From Tahibacter caeni (GTDB lineage Bacteria > Pseudomonadota > Gammaproteobacteria > Xanthomonadales > Rhodanobacteraceae), in assembly GCF_024609805.1 (NCBI RefSeq), contig NZ_JANFVR010000008.1:1-40390 (forward strand): 40,390 bases of DNA, in the 5' to 3' direction. Positions 17,373-27,904 of this stretch are shown here, piece after piece (the stretch's first letter is position 1; each line of letters starts with the position of its first letter). The notes below the pieces were generated by a model. It searched no databases. It was not told the DNA's origin and saw only the letters and a list, made by a program, of their open reading frames with translations. Made by a program: the position numbers and the translations under genes.

Positions 17373-18758
17373 TCACTCCACGTCGAAGGCTTGCAGCGTC
17401 ACCGGCGTCGTCATGTTCTCGAGCGCGAAGTTCACCGGGCCCGGCGTACCGGCGCTGCTCGCGACGACCGTATAGCTGCCGACGGTACCGTTCGCCGTCG
17501 CGGTCGTGCCGGCGACGCCGGCACCGATCGTCGCCGGATTCGGCGCGAGGCTCGCGCTGGCGCCGCTGCCCGGCGCGACGTAACTGACCCGGCCGCCGTC
17601 CACCGGCTCGCCGGCCGCGTTCGCGGCGAGCGCCACCGACAGCGGATTGGCGAACGTCGTGTTCACCGTCGCACTCTGGCTGCCGCCGCCGCTGACGGCG
17701 AGCGTGAAGCCGCGCGATTCGTAGGCACCCGTGTCGATACCCGCCAGCTGCGGCCGCGCGATACCGCGCTGATCCATCGCCGGTGCGCCGGTCGCGACGC
17801 CGTGGTCGATGGCCGGGCTGCCCGGAAGCAGCGCGCGCGTCGGGATCGTACCGCCGTAGTTGCCGAGCGGCGCCAGCACCGGGTTCGTGCCGAGCACATC
17901 GCCCGGGCCGGCGAGGGCGAGCGTGCCGTCGCTGCTGATATTGCCGCCGAGCGACACGATCGTCGGCACGGTGGCGCCGACGGTCAGCGCGTTCTGAATC
18001 GTACTGGCGAGTATCGTGTTGCCGATCGTCAAGGTCATCGGGCCGAAGCGCCCGTCGAACAGGAAGGCGCTGTTCTGGTCCGCGATCGTCGTGTTCTGCA
18101 GCGTGACGGACACGGGCCCGTTGTCGGGAAAGAAATACACGCCCTGGCCGCTGTTGTTGCTGAGCGTCGTATTGCGCAACGTCAGGCTGCCGCTGTGGAT
18201 CACGCTCACGCCGGCATTGTTGGTGAAGAGGCTGTTCGCTATGGTCGCCGAACCGCCGAGGACGGCGATGCCGCTGCCGATGCCGCCGGCGCCGGAGGTG
18301 TTGTCGCGGACCAGGCAGCGGTCGACGCTGAGGCTGCCGCCGACCTGGAACGCGCCGCCGAAGGCGGCGTTCGGGCTGAATCCTCCGCGTATCGTGGCAT
18401 CGGATATCGACAGCGAGCTCTGTACGCTGAATATCCCGAAGGTGTTGTTGCCCGTGATCGTCAGCTGGTCGGCGCCGGGCCCCGTGATCGTCGTCGGCTG
18501 CGTGACGGCCGGTAGCGAGCTCGCCAGCGTGATCGTGCCGGTCACGGCGAACGTGATCACGTGGGGGCCGCTCGTGTCGGCGTTCGCATCGAGCATGGCC
18601 TGACGCAGGCTGCCGGCACCGCTGTCGTCGGTCGTCGTGACCGAAAACGCGGCGCGGACGGCCGCAGGCTCTCGCGTCGCCGGGACACCGGCCGGCGGAA
18701 AAGCGAAAAGAGCGATCGCGCCGGAAGCGGCGAGGCGGCGGCTAATTCTGCGAGTCAT
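17373..18758 (-). CDS. Secreted right-handed beta-helix protein, choice-of-anchor Q type
   Basis: 461 residues; the ATG at 18758 gives a basic-then-hydrophobic signal peptide (MTRRISRRLAASGAIALFAF). The mature protein starts with VTTTDDSGAGSLRQAMLDAN, the typical opening of the choice-of-anchor-Q group. Short beta-helix rungs follow, rich in Asn, Thr and Ser (SGSLTLRNTTLSNNS, TLQNTTIADQN). The signature GSPAIDHG...DQRG...IDTGAYE closes the helix at about residue 350. A C-terminal Ig-like domain (about 355-450) shows the pattern seen in Big-type domains of adhesins. The C-terminus TLQAFDVE carries none of the usual anchors (no LPXTG, PEP-CTERM or IPTL). Likely a surface or extracellular carbohydrate-contacting protein; the substrate is unknown. 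It lacks the IFRDGFDPD-like tail of the other secreted protein. Confidence 0.87.
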   Translation of the reverse strand: MTRRISRRLAASGAIALFAFPPAGVPATREPAAVRAAFSVTTTDDSGAGSLRQAMLDANADTSGPHVITFAVTGTITLASSLPAVTQPTTITGPGADQLTITGNNTFGIFSVQSSLSISDATIRGGFSPNAAFGGAFQVGGSLSVDRCLVRDNTSGAGGIGSGIAVLGGSATIANSLFTNNAGVSVIHSGSLTLRNTTLSNNSGQGVYFFPDNGPVSVTLQNTTIADQNSAFLFDGRFGPMTLTIGNTILASTIQNALTVGATVPTIVSLGGNISSDGTLALAGPGDVLGTNPVLAPLGNYGGTIPTRALLPGSPAIDHGVATGAPAMDQRGIARPQLAGIDTGAYESRGFTLAVSGGGSQSATVNTTFANPLSVALAANAAGEPVDGGRVSYVAPGSGASASLAPNPATIGAGVAGTTATANGTVGSYTVVASSAGTPGPVNFALENMTTPVTLQAFDVE

Positions 18759-19234
18759 ACGGTAATTCTCTCGTGAGGGGCTGGGGCGCACGCGTCGCAT
18801 TGTCCAGAGGAAGCCAGAACAAGGAAGATTCGATCACGGTTCGTAGAGTCCGGAACAGGGAGGCTGCGGAGACACGCCGTCCGTGATGCAACGACTGAAC
18901 TCGCTAGCGTTCCAGGCGACCTGTCCAGCGTACGCGCAAGCCGAGCCGAGGCTCAACTGCACCCTGGCTTTCGCCCTGTCCGATGGTTGTCGGTTTACCG
19001 CGCAGGCTACCGTCCGCTGCGCTGCGCGAGCAGTCGATCAACACAGTGCAGCGAGTCTGTCGGGTTGCGCCCATCCGCTCGGGCACGTCGTGATCGCGCG
19101 GTGGCCGGGCCGTACAGCCGCAGTAGTGCCGCACGGGACGCTGACAGCGTTACCGCGCAACCCGGTGGACATCGACAGAGTTGCCGAGCGTCGAACAGGG
19201 GCAGATGCCAGCCACGCGGCCCTGGGCGGAACGG
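18759..19234. other. Intergenic region without recognisable gene
   Basis: About 475 bp between the ndvB stop and the start of the beta-helix gene. It must contain the beta-helix gene promoter. I see no ORF with a ribosome-binding site, no clear terminator for ndvB, and no recognisable gene remnant. Confidence 0.4.
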
Positions 19235-22200
19235 CTATGGGGTCGCGTCGGCGCGGGTGTCCGCCGCCTCGGAGACCGCCCGGCTGCCGACCGCGATATC
19301 GACGACGTGCTCGGCGCCGTCGTCGATCAGGCGCAGCACGGTGCCGCCTTCGGTGAAGCTGCCGTCCGCTGCGGCGACCACCGTGATGCGATATACGCTG
19401 CTGCCGTAGCGGTAGGTGCAGCGGAATCCCGGCCAGTGCGCCGGCAGGCGCGGATCGATACGCAAGGTGTCGCCTTCTCGGCGGATGCCGAGCAGCGATT
19501 CGACACTGAGCCGGTACATCCAGCCGGCCGAGCCGGTATACCAGCTCCAGCCGCCGCGGCCGGTGTGCGGGGCGACGGCATAGACATCGGCCGCGATCAC
19601 GTAGGGCTCTACCTGGTACGTGTTCACGCCTGCCGGCGTGAGCGAGTGGCGTACCGGATTGATCATGTCGTGCAGCTGCCAGGCCGCTTCGGTGCGGCCG
19701 GCTTCCACATTCGCCATCGCCGCCCAGATCGCCGCATGCGTGTACTGGCCGCCGTTCTCGCGCACGCCGGGCACATAGCCGCGAATGTAGCCCGGATCGG
19801 CCCCCGCACCGTCGAACGGCGGATCCAGCAGCTGGATCAGCTGCGACTGCGGCCGCACCAGATGGGCCTGCAGTGCGTCGAGCGCCTGCGCAACCCGCTC
19901 GTCCGGCGCGGCGCCGGACAGCACCGCCCAGCTTTGCGCGATCGAATCGATGCGGCATTCGGCATTCGTCGCGGCGCCCAGCGGCGTGCCGTCGTCGAAA
20001 TAGGCGCGCCGGTACCACGCGCCGTCCCAGCCGCTGGTTTCGAGGCTGGCACGCAGATGCGCGGCGGCGTCGCGGCAACGCGCAGCGAACGCCGCATCGC
20101 CGCGGGCCAGCGCCAATGGTGCGAAGTCCAGCAGCACGCGGTACAGAAAAAAGCCCAGCCAGACGCTTTCGCCCCGTCCGTCGGGACCGACGTTGTTCAT
20201 CCCGTCGTTCCAGTCGCCGCTGCCGATCAGCGGCAGCCCGTGCGGGCCTAGCCGCAGGCCGTACTCGATCGCGCGCACACAGTGGTCGTACAGCGGCAGG
20301 GGCTGGTCCCAGCGCAGCGGAAGGTCGTAGTAAGACTCTTCGTCGCGGTTCAGGGCGCGCCCGTCGAGGAAGGTTTCGGTCGCGTCGAGTACGGCGGCGT
20401 CGCCGCTGCAGGCGATGTAGCGGCAGGTCGCCAGCGGCAACCACAGGTAATCGTCGGAACAGCGCGTGCGCACGCCGCGCCCGGCCGGCGGATGCCACCA
20501 GTGCTGCGCGTCGCCTTCCTTGAACTGGCGCGACGCGCACAGCAGCAGCTGCGCGCGCAGCAGTTCCGGCGCTGCATGCACCAGCGCCATCGCGTCCTGC
20601 AGCTGGTCGCGGAAACCGAAGGCGCCGCCCGACTGGTAGTAGCCGCTGCGTCCCCATAAACGGCACGCGATGACCTGATAGACCAGCCAGCCGTTGACCA
20701 GGGCGTCGAGCGAGGCATCCGGCGTCTGCACTTCGACCGCGCCGAGCAGGCGCCGCCATTGGCTGGCGACCGCGGCGAACGCGGTGCGCGCGACACCGGT
20801 CCTGCGCAGGCGCAGTACCAGCGCATTGGCCGCGTCGGCGCTGGCGGCCGTGCCGAGGCGAAAGATGACTTCGCGCGACTGGCCGTCGGCCAGGTCGATC
20901 GGGATCTGGATCGCGCCGCAGGGATCCATCAGCGCGCCGACGCGCCCCGACAGGCGTGTGCGCTCCATCGCGGCCGGGCGGGCGAGATTGCCGTTGCGCC
21001 CGATGAATTCGAGCCGGTCGCCGGTAAGCGTGCGCGCGGCTTCGTCGACATCGAAGAACGACACCCAGTCGCCGAACTCCGGATGGAAAGGATTGCGCGC
21101 GAACAGGGCGCCGCTATGGGGGTCGAGCTCGGTGACCACGTGCATGGCCGATTTCGACGGCAGATCGCCGAGCACCCACTCGACGTAGCCGGTCACCGAC
21201 AGCGCGCGCCGCCGTCCCGACGCATTGCGCAGGCGCAGCACGAAGAACTTCGCGGCGGCGTCGGCGGCCACATAGACGCGCAGCTCGCTCAGGATTCCGT
21301 CTTCGACATGCTCGAACACGCTGTAGCCGAAGCCGTGCCGCGTGACGTAGTCGCCCGTCCCGCGCGCGGGCAGCAAGGTCGGCGACCAGTAGCGGCCGCT
21401 GTCCTCGTCGCGCACGTAGAACGCTTCGCCGGCCGCGTCGACGAGCGGATCGTTGTGCCAGGGCGTCAGGCGGTATTCATGCGCATTGCTGCGCCAGGTA
21501 TAGCCGGTGCCGGCTTCCGAGACGACGCAGCCGAAGTCCGGATTGGCGATGACATTGGCCCAGGGCATGGGCGTGGCCTCGCCGGGACGGCTGACGATCA
21601 CATATTCGCGCGCGTCGGCGGAATAGCCGCCGCGGCCGTTGTAGAGGGCCAGCGCGGATTCGTCCGCCGGCGGGGCAGCGGAGATCGCGGGACGCTCGGT
21701 TTCGTTCGGCACCAGGCGCGGCACCAGGGCTTCGGCGGGAGGACGGCGGCGCAGGTGCTCGCCCAGCCCGCCCTGGCGGTCGTCGAACACGATGCGCGCG
21801 ACGGCCAGCAGCAACAGGCGGTCCTCGTGCGATATCTGTTCGCCGGCGCGCACGAAGACACCGCCGGGCCGGTCGAGCAGGCTCGACTCGACGCTTGCGG
21901 CGACCATGCCCATCAGCGCGTCGCGCAGGTCCAGCCGATAGCCGGCACGCTCCTCGTTCCAGATGACGAGGTCTGCTGACAGCCCTTTCATGCGCAGGTA
22001 AGCGTGCGCCTGCACCGCTTCGCGCGCCAGCGCCAGGTTGGCGATGTCGCTGATCTGCACCAGCAGGATCGGCAAGTCACCGGAGATCGCATGCGCCCAC
22101 AGGCCCGGCTGGCCGCGCCGGTTGCGCAGTACCAGCTGTGCGTCGGCGCGCAGTGAGGGATGGCTGTAGAGCAGGCGGCCGGCCAGGCGCGCATAGGTCT

Positions 22201-25200
22201 GTGCCTGTGCTTCGCTGATATTGAGCTGGCGCAGCGACATCTGGCTGTGCGTCCAGGCAAGATCGGCGACGCGGTCCGCCAGGCGGTGGTCACGGTATTT
22301 GTCCGCCAGCTGCAGGCAGTGTTCGCGGCTGGCGCCGACGCCGACGACCAGATCGATTTGCGCCGTCGCCTCGGGCGCCAGGCGAATGCGATGGCGGATC
22401 GCGACGATGGGATCGAGCACCGAACCGTCGGTACCCGACAACACGGCGCCGCTGTCCATCGCCGCCGGGCGAGTCGTGTCACGACGGCGGCCGATGAAGC
22501 GCGCGCGGTCGGTTTCGTAGGACACGCCAAGGCTTTCGCCTTCGCGCACGACCACCAGGTGCACCAGCCAGGGCGGCGCATCACGCGAATCGCGCGGCCG
22601 CCGCGAACACAGAATCGCGTTGCGCGCCGCCGCGATTTCGGTCTGGACGAACAGCTTGCTGAAGGCCGGATGCAGGCTGTCGGCGATGGCGGGTGCCAGC
22701 ACGACTTCCGCATAGCTGGTGAACTCGAGCACGCGTTCGGCGGCCGACAGGTTGGTGATGCGGGTGCGGCGTAGCTCGATGTCGTCCTCGGGCGACACCA
22801 CGATTTCGGTATGCGTCTCCCAATCGCCCTGGCGGCGGCGGTATTCGACGCAGGCTTCGGTGAAGGTTGCCGAATAGGTTTCGTCGGGGCGCAGCGTGGG
22901 CTGGAACGCGGTGGACCAGACCTGTCCGCTGTTCACGTCGCGCAGATAGGCGTAGCAACCCCAGGCGTCGCGCGTCGGATCTTCGCGCCAGCGTGTGAGC
23001 GCGACGTCGTGCCAGCGGCTGTAGCCGCCGCCGGCGCTGGTCAACATGACCTGGTAACGTCCGTTGGACAGCAGCTGGACTGCCGGCGAATCCGGATCGG
23101 GCCGGTCGAAGACGCGCAGCGGTATCGAGGGCGTATCGGCCTGCTCGCGCACGTCGACCAGACGCGGGTCGCTGGCTGACTGGCCACTGGCGCGTGGAAC
23201 GCGCTCCTGCAGCAGCAGCAGCGCAGACTGCACCTGCGGATCGGCTTCGAAGCGGCGCTGCATGGGCCGGTCCAGCAGCACGTGCGCCAATGCCAGAAGG
23301 GTCATGCCCTGGTGATGCGCCATGTAGGAGCGCACGACGGCCTGCGATTGCCCCGGCGGTAGCCGCGTAGCGGTGTAGTCGATCGCCTCGTAGTAGCCGT
23401 AGCTGCCCAGCAAACCCTGGTCGCGCAGGCGCTGCAGGTTGGCCGCCGCGGCGTTGGGTGCGACGAGCAAGGCAAGGGCGGACGCGTAGGGCGCGATCAC
23501 GAGTTCTTGCGCCAGGCCGCGCTGCAGGCCCAGGCCCGGCACGCCGAAAGCGCGGTACTGGTAGTTGTTGGCCGCATCGGTCAGGTTGTAGCCGCACTCC
23601 GATACACCCCAAGGCACGCCGCGCTCCTGGCCGTAGGCGATCTGGCGCGCGACGGCGGCGCGGGCGGTATGCGCCAGCAGCGAGCCCGGATACGCCGGCA
23701 TCACCAGGTTCGGCATCAGGTACTCGAACATCGAGCCACTCCAGGACAGCAGCACCGGCATGCCGCCGGCCTTCATCAGCAGTCGGCCCAGCGAAAACCA
23801 GCCGCGGATGGGAATGCGACCCTGGGCGATGGCGACGAAGATCCCCAGCCGCGCCTCGGAGGCGAGCAGGTCGTAGTAACCACCGTCGCGCCGATGATCC
23901 GTGACGCTGAAGCCGATGCAGAACAGATCGCGCGTGCGGTCGTAGAGGAAGTCATAGTCGAGCACGGCGAACTGCGCGGCGCGCGCGGCAAGCCGGTGCA
24001 GCCGCACTGCCTGATCCGCCACCGCGCCGGCGGCCAGCTCCGCCTCGGCGTCGGCGCACTGCAAGGCAAGGCTGCGTGTCCAGCTCGCCGGCTCTGGTTC
24101 CAGCGGTTCGGCGGACAGCGATTGCGCCTGCACGCGCAGGCCGCGCAATGCCGCGCGCGCGGCCTCCTCGTCAGCGGCGACGTTCGCGGCGGCGATGCGC
24201 GAGGCCAGCGCGGTCTGAGCCGCTGCCGGCAGCAGGCCGTACAGCACTGTCGCCGTGTCGACGGCACCTTGCAGTAGTCGACGCGACGATTGCGCGGCGG
24301 CGACCAGTTCCTGCAGGCCTTGGCGCAGCGTCAGCAGATGGCCAGCGAAGTTGCCGCTGTCGACCGTGGACACGTAGCGCGGCTGCAGCGGCGCCAGCGT
24401 GCGCGTGTCGTACCAGTTGTAGAGATGACCACGGTAGCGCTCCAGGCGATCGAGCGAATCGAACGCGGCTTCCAGACGCTCGATCAGGCGCAGGCGAGTG
24501 AGATAGCCGAAGTCATGGGCGGCCAGTGTCGCGAGCAGGCCCAGACCGATATTGGTCGGCGAGGTGCGATGCGCCACCAGGCCACCGGGTTGTTCCTGAA
24601 AGTTGTCCGGCGCCAGCCAATGGTCGTCGGGACCGGCGAAGTGTTCGAAGTAGCGCCAGGTTCGGCGCGCGACATCGCGCAGCGCGGGAATATGGCGCGC
24701 GTCCAGACTCGCCTCCGCCGGTCGCGGCGCACGGCTCGCAAACCACGCGGCGAACGGTGCGGCCAGCCACAGCGCGAGGAAGGGCAGGGCGACCGGCATT
24801 GCGGCGGGCTGGTACGCCAGGACGGCGACGCTGGTCAGCACTGCCGTTATCGGCGCGACAGCCATGCGCCGCAAGAAGCTGCGCAAGCCGTCATCGCCGC
24901 GGCGCTGTACCGCGCTGGAAGACACCCATTCCAGCAGCCGGCGCCGCGAGACGTGGCGACGCCACAGCGTGCGTACTATCGCGTCCAGCGAAATGACCGC
25001 TTCGTAGGGCAGACACAGCAGCGTGAACGCGACCTGGCCGAACCGGCGCGCGCCATTGTGAGATGCCAGTCGCAGATGCTGTGCCCAGGACGCGTCGGCG
25101 GATTTGCGCGCCGTCGCGAGCAATGTTTCCAGTGCTACCGGCACCAGGGTCATGAACATCAGGCAGACCGTCCAGCGTGCCGATGCGGCAAGGCTGATCC

Positions 25201-27694
25201 AGGCCAGGATCAGCAGGGCCAACAGCGCCGGGGCCACGAGGCTGCGGCGCAGGTTGTCGAAAATCTTCCAGCGTGCCAGGAGCGGCAGCGGATTGCGTTG
25301 ATGGCTGCCGTCGGCCAGCGGCACACGCGGCCACAGCCAGGGCGTCAGCTGCCAGTCGCCGCGGATCCAGCGCTGCCGGCGTTTCATGTCCGCGGCGTAG
25401 CTCTGCGGAAAACTTTCGAACACGGCCAAGTCGCTGGCCAGGCCGGAACGTGCATAGCAGCCTTCGAGCAGGTCGTGGCTGAGGATGCGATTGTCCGGCA
25501 TGCGCCCGGACAGGGAGCGCTCGAACGCGTCGACGTCGTAGATGCCCTTGCCGGTGAAGGAACCTTCGCCAAAGAGATCCTGATACGCATCCGAAACCGT
25601 GCGCGTGTAGGGATCCAGGCCCAGGTCGCCGCCGAACAAGGCGGCATAGGCCGAAGCGCCGGCCGTCGGCAAACTCGTGCCCACGCGGGGCTGCAGAATG
25701 CCGTAGCCGGCGGTCACGCGGCCGCTGTGCGGATCGAATTGCGCATGGTTGAGCGGATGGTGCAGCGTGGCGACCAGTTCCTGCGCGGTGTCGTGCGGCA
25801 ATCGCGTGTCCGCATCGAGGGTGATGACATAGCGCACGACGCGCAGGCGCTCGACCGGTCCGACGATGCACGAGAAGCGCCCGGCGCCTTGGCCCCGCAA
25901 CAGCGCATTGAGATCGCCGAGCTTGCCGCGTTTGCGTTCTTCGCCCATCCACACGGCTTCGCCCGGGTTCCAGCGGCGCGGTCGGTGTAGCAGATGAAAC
26001 ACTGCACCGCCGGCGTCGGCATAGAGCCGGTTCAGGCGCTCGATGCCGGCGACGGCGGCGGCGAGCACGGTCGCATCGTCCGGACAGTGCTCCGATGCGG
26101 CGTCGGGAAAGTCGGTCAGCAGGGCGAAATACAGGTTCGCCTGGCGATTGGCGAGGTAGCGGATTTCCAGATCGTCGACGTCGCCCTCGGCCGATTCGAT
26201 GTCGGCCAGCAGTGTCGGTACGACGACGAGCGTCGACGCTTCCGGCGGCAGGCCGAGCGAATAGTCCATGCGCGGCAGTGCCTGCGGCGAGGCCAGGTGG
26301 GCGGCCAGCCAGTTGACCAGGGTGACACTGAGCTGGCCGGCGACCAGCGCGAACAATGCGATGATCCCGCAGCGGCCGAGGAGCGCGGCGGGCAGCGGCA
26401 GCCACGCCGCCGCGGCGACGACCAGGATGGTCATGACCAGCGTGATCGCGCCGACATAGACCGCTACGGGCAGGTGGCGCGGTGTCGGGCGCAAGCCGCA
26501 GCTCCGCTGCAGCACGGCGCGTCCGGCGCCGACGAGATAGTAGCCGACGTGTGCCGGCGGCGTGCCGGCTGCCGCCGCGGCGGCGAGCGCGACGGCGACG
26601 GTGGCGACGTCGGCTTCGTTCTTGCCGGCCTCGCGCGCGAGGCGCTCGACCACGTGCCGGTAATCGTCGCGGGTGACGAAGTCCATGCGTGCGTAGACTT
26701 CGGCCGGATCGGTGGCCAGGATGGCCTCGATGTCGCTCAGGCCCTCGACGAAACTGCGCCAGTCGGTCGACAGCAGCAGGCGCAGACTGCCGATGCTGTT
26801 GCTGACCGACATCTGGTCGGCAGCCTGCTGCTGGTGCCCGGACTGCACCAGCTGTTCGATGGTCACGCCGTCTTCGGCCAGACGTTGGGCGAGCCAGGAG
26901 ACGGGCAGGGCGAGCGAAGCACTCTGGCCGAGCAGACGCTGCATCAGCTCGGCCACGAACGACGCGCTCGCCGGGGGATCCGAACGGGCCATGTCGGCGA
27001 CCGCGAGGATCAGGCTCTTGGGATCGTGCGCGACAATGTCGGCCATTCGCTCGCCCCAGTCGGCGGCGAGGTTGCGGTGGCGGCGGTCCTGCGCGACGCG
27101 GGTGGCGACGCGGCGCAGGTTCTCGATCAGGGCCAGCCGCAGCATGATGGGTATGGCCCACAGCTCGCCGAGGGTCAACGGCACCATACGCTGGTAAGCG
27201 GCGATGAAGCGGTGCAGGCTTTCCGGATCGAAGCGGCCATCACCGTGGGAAATCGCGTTGAGCGCGATGTCGTAGATGCGCGGCAGATCCGCCGATACGC
27301 CGTTGACCAAGCGCGGCAGTTGCCGGTTGTACTCTTTGGGAAAATGACGCCTGGCCGTGCGCACGTGTTCGTCGACCAGGTAATGGTTGTCGAGCAGCCA
27401 TTCGCTGGCCGGCGTTACGCGACGTCCCTCGCGTATCGCCGTGGTGATCAGCGCGCAGGTGTCCGTGAGCACGGTCTCGTTGTCCGCCAGTCGCGGCAAC
27501 AGCCGGTTCGGCGCGGAGCCAAGCTTCACGCGATGGAACGCCGCCAGCGCGCTGCCGTGCTCTTCCATCTGCTCGGCGCTGAAAAGTTCGGCCCGCAGCG
27601 GCGGTTCGATGCCGGCTTCAGGCAGGAAATCGCGTGCCGGCGCGCGCCGTGCGGAGCGTAGCCACATGCCCAGCGCGGCCAGGACTTTCGTCAT
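19235..27694 (-). CDS. ndvB: Cyclic beta-1,2-glucan synthase (NdvB/Cgs type)
   Basis: 2,819 residues, the usual size for the family. These membrane enzymes start, elongate, cyclise and trim beta-1,2-glucans from UDP-glucose; the product goes to the periplasm and serves osmoprotection and surface interactions. Membrane segments lie at about 407-466, 815-860 and 942-985. The glycosyltransferase core between them has D627-A-D629 (in LDADTRL), GSFTGKGIYDVDAFE, LSHDLLEG and the Q/R-x-x-R-W-type motif RRQRWIRGDW near 777. Two glucanase-like repeats follow, then the C-terminal GH94 phosphorylase-like domain with IGSGDWNDGMNNVG (about 2490-2503), whose acidic residues are expected to be catalytic. 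The frame allows only ATG 27694 or GTG 27703 as upstream starts and neither has a Shine-Dalgarno. ATG 27694 overlaps the stop of a 19-codon leader ORF (ATGA), which favours it. No obvious terminator follows. Confidence 0.95.
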   Translation of the reverse strand: MTKVLAALGMWLRSARRAPARDFLPEAGIEPPLRAELFSAEQMEEHGSALAAFHRVKLGSAPNRLLPRLADNETVLTDTCALITTAIREGRRVTPASEWLLDNHYLVDEHVRTARRHFPKEYNRQLPRLVNGVSADLPRIYDIALNAISHGDGRFDPESLHRFIAAYQRMVPLTLGELWAIPIMLRLALIENLRRVATRVAQDRRHRNLAADWGERMADIVAHDPKSLILAVADMARSDPPASASFVAELMQRLLGQSASLALPVSWLAQRLAEDGVTIEQLVQSGHQQQAADQMSVSNSIGSLRLLLSTDWRSFVEGLSDIEAILATDPAEVYARMDFVTRDDYRHVVERLAREAGKNEADVATVAVALAAAAAAGTPPAHVGYYLVGAGRAVLQRSCGLRPTPRHLPVAVYVGAITLVMTILVVAAAAWLPLPAALLGRCGIIALFALVAGQLSVTLVNWLAAHLASPQALPRMDYSLGLPPEASTLVVVPTLLADIESAEGDVDDLEIRYLANRQANLYFALLTDFPDAASEHCPDDATVLAAAVAGIERLNRLYADAGGAVFHLLHRPRRWNPGEAVWMGEERKRGKLGDLNALLRGQGAGRFSCIVGPVERLRVVRYVITLDADTRLPHDTAQELVATLHHPLNHAQFDPHSGRVTAGYGILQPRVGTSLPTAGASAYAALFGGDLGLDPYTRTVSDAYQDLFGEGSFTGKGIYDVDAFERSLSGRMPDNRILSHDLLEGCYARSGLASDLAVFESFPQSYAADMKRRQRWIRGDWQLTPWLWPRVPLADGSHQRNPLPLLARWKIFDNLRRSLVAPALLALLILAWISLAASARWTVCLMFMTLVPVALETLLATARKSADASWAQHLRLASHNGARRFGQVAFTLLCLPYEAVISLDAIVRTLWRRHVSRRRLLEWVSSSAVQRRGDDGLRSFLRRMAVAPITAVLTSVAVLAYQPAAMPVALPFLALWLAAPFAAWFASRAPRPAEASLDARHIPALRDVARRTWRYFEHFAGPDDHWLAPDNFQEQPGGLVAHRTSPTNIGLGLLATLAAHDFGYLTRLRLIERLEAAFDSLDRLERYRGHLYNWYDTRTLAPLQPRYVSTVDSGNFAGHLLTLRQGLQELVAAAQSSRRLLQGAVDTATVLYGLLPAAAQTALASRIAAANVAADEEAARAALRGLRVQAQSLSAEPLEPEPASWTRSLALQCADAEAELAAGAVADQAVRLHRLAARAAQFAVLDYDFLYDRTRDLFCIGFSVTDHRRDGGYYDLLASEARLGIFVAIAQGRIPIRGWFSLGRLLMKAGGMPVLLSWSGSMFEYLMPNLVMPAYPGSLLAHTARAAVARQIAYGQERGVPWGVSECGYNLTDAANNYQYRAFGVPGLGLQRGLAQELVIAPYASALALLVAPNAAAANLQRLRDQGLLGSYGYYEAIDYTATRLPPGQSQAVVRSYMAHHQGMTLLALAHVLLDRPMQRRFEADPQVQSALLLLQERVPRASGQSASDPRLVDVREQADTPSIPLRVFDRPDPDSPAVQLLSNGRYQVMLTSAGGGYSRWHDVALTRWREDPTRDAWGCYAYLRDVNSGQVWSTAFQPTLRPDETYSATFTEACVEYRRRQGDWETHTEIVVSPEDDIELRRTRITNLSAAERVLEFTSYAEVVLAPAIADSLHPAFSKLFVQTEIAAARNAILCSRRPRDSRDAPPWLVHLVVVREGESLGVSYETDRARFIGRRRDTTRPAAMDSGAVLSGTDGSVLDPIVAIRHRIRLAPEATAQIDLVVGVGASREHCLQLADKYRDHRLADRVADLAWTHSQMSLRQLNISEAQAQTYARLAGRLLYSHPSLRADAQLVLRNRRGQPGLWAHAISGDLPILLVQISDIANLALAREAVQAHAYLRMKGLSADLVIWNEERAGYRLDLRDALMGMVAASVESSLLDRPGGVFVRAGEQISHEDRLLLLAVARIVFDDRQGGLGEHLRRRPPAEALVPRLVPNETERPAISAAPPADESALALYNGRGGYSADAREYVIVSRPGEATPMPWANVIANPDFGCVVSEAGTGYTWRSNAHEYRLTPWHNDPLVDAAGEAFYVRDEDSGRYWSPTLLPARGTGDYVTRHGFGYSVFEHVEDGILSELRVYVAADAAAKFFVLRLRNASGRRRALSVTGYVEWVLGDLPSKSAMHVVTELDPHSGALFARNPFHPEFGDWVSFFDVDEAARTLTGDRLEFIGRNGNLARPAAMERTRLSGRVGALMDPCGAIQIPIDLADGQSREVIFRLGTAASADAANALVLRLRRTGVARTAFAAVASQWRRLLGAVEVQTPDASLDALVNGWLVYQVIACRLWGRSGYYQSGGAFGFRDQLQDAMALVHAAPELLRAQLLLCASRQFKEGDAQHWWHPPAGRGVRTRCSDDYLWLPLATCRYIACSGDAAVLDATETFLDGRALNRDEESYYDLPLRWDQPLPLYDHCVRAIEYGLRLGPHGLPLIGSGDWNDGMNNVGPDGRGESVWLGFFLYRVLLDFAPLALARGDAAFAARCRDAAAHLRASLETSGWDGAWYRRAYFDDGTPLGAATNAECRIDSIAQSWAVLSGAAPDERVAQALDALQAHLVRPQSQLIQLLDPPFDGAGADPGYIRGYVPGVRENGGQYTHAAIWAAMANVEAGRTEAAWQLHDMINPVRHSLTPAGVNTYQVEPYVIAADVYAVAPHTGRGGWSWYTGSAGWMYRLSVESLLGIRREGDTLRIDPRLPAHWPGFRCTYRYGSSVYRITVVAAADGSFTEGGTVLRLIDDGAEHVVDIAVGSRAVSEAADTRADATP

Positions 27695-27750
27695 GAGCGC
27701 CACGGCCGGCGCGCTGGCCGGTGTCGGTTACATTCGGCAGCGTGCGGCAT
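27691..27750 (-). CDS. 19-residue leader ORF, probably coupled to ndvB translation
   Basis: MPHAAECNRHRPARRPWRS, preceded by GAGGAA (minus strand, 27757-27762) 6 nt before its ATG. Its TGA shares ATGA with the ndvB start at 27694. ndvB lacks a ribosome-binding site, so ribosomes finishing this Arg-rich peptide would re-initiate on ndvB. The frame also opens upstream to an ATG at 27849 (52 codons) but that start has no Shine-Dalgarno. A peptide this short could arise by chance; the position of the SD and the overlap are the evidence. Confidence 0.5.
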   Translation of the reverse strand: MPHAAECNRHRPARRPWRS

Positions 27751-27904
27751 CGTGGATTCCTCGGTCGGCGCCAGGTGAAGCGGCCCGGCCGGCGCAGACT
27801 GGCTTGCGCGCTCCGTCGCCGCGAGGGTGAATACGATCGCCGTTGCCATTGTCCGATGCGGCGGCGTGTAGCGGAATACGTAGGGCAACGCTGCGGGAAC
27901 GACG

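Noticed and set aside
20759-21979. Plus-strand open frame inside ndvB
   Set aside because: Antisense to an unmistakable glucan synthase domain; no SD.
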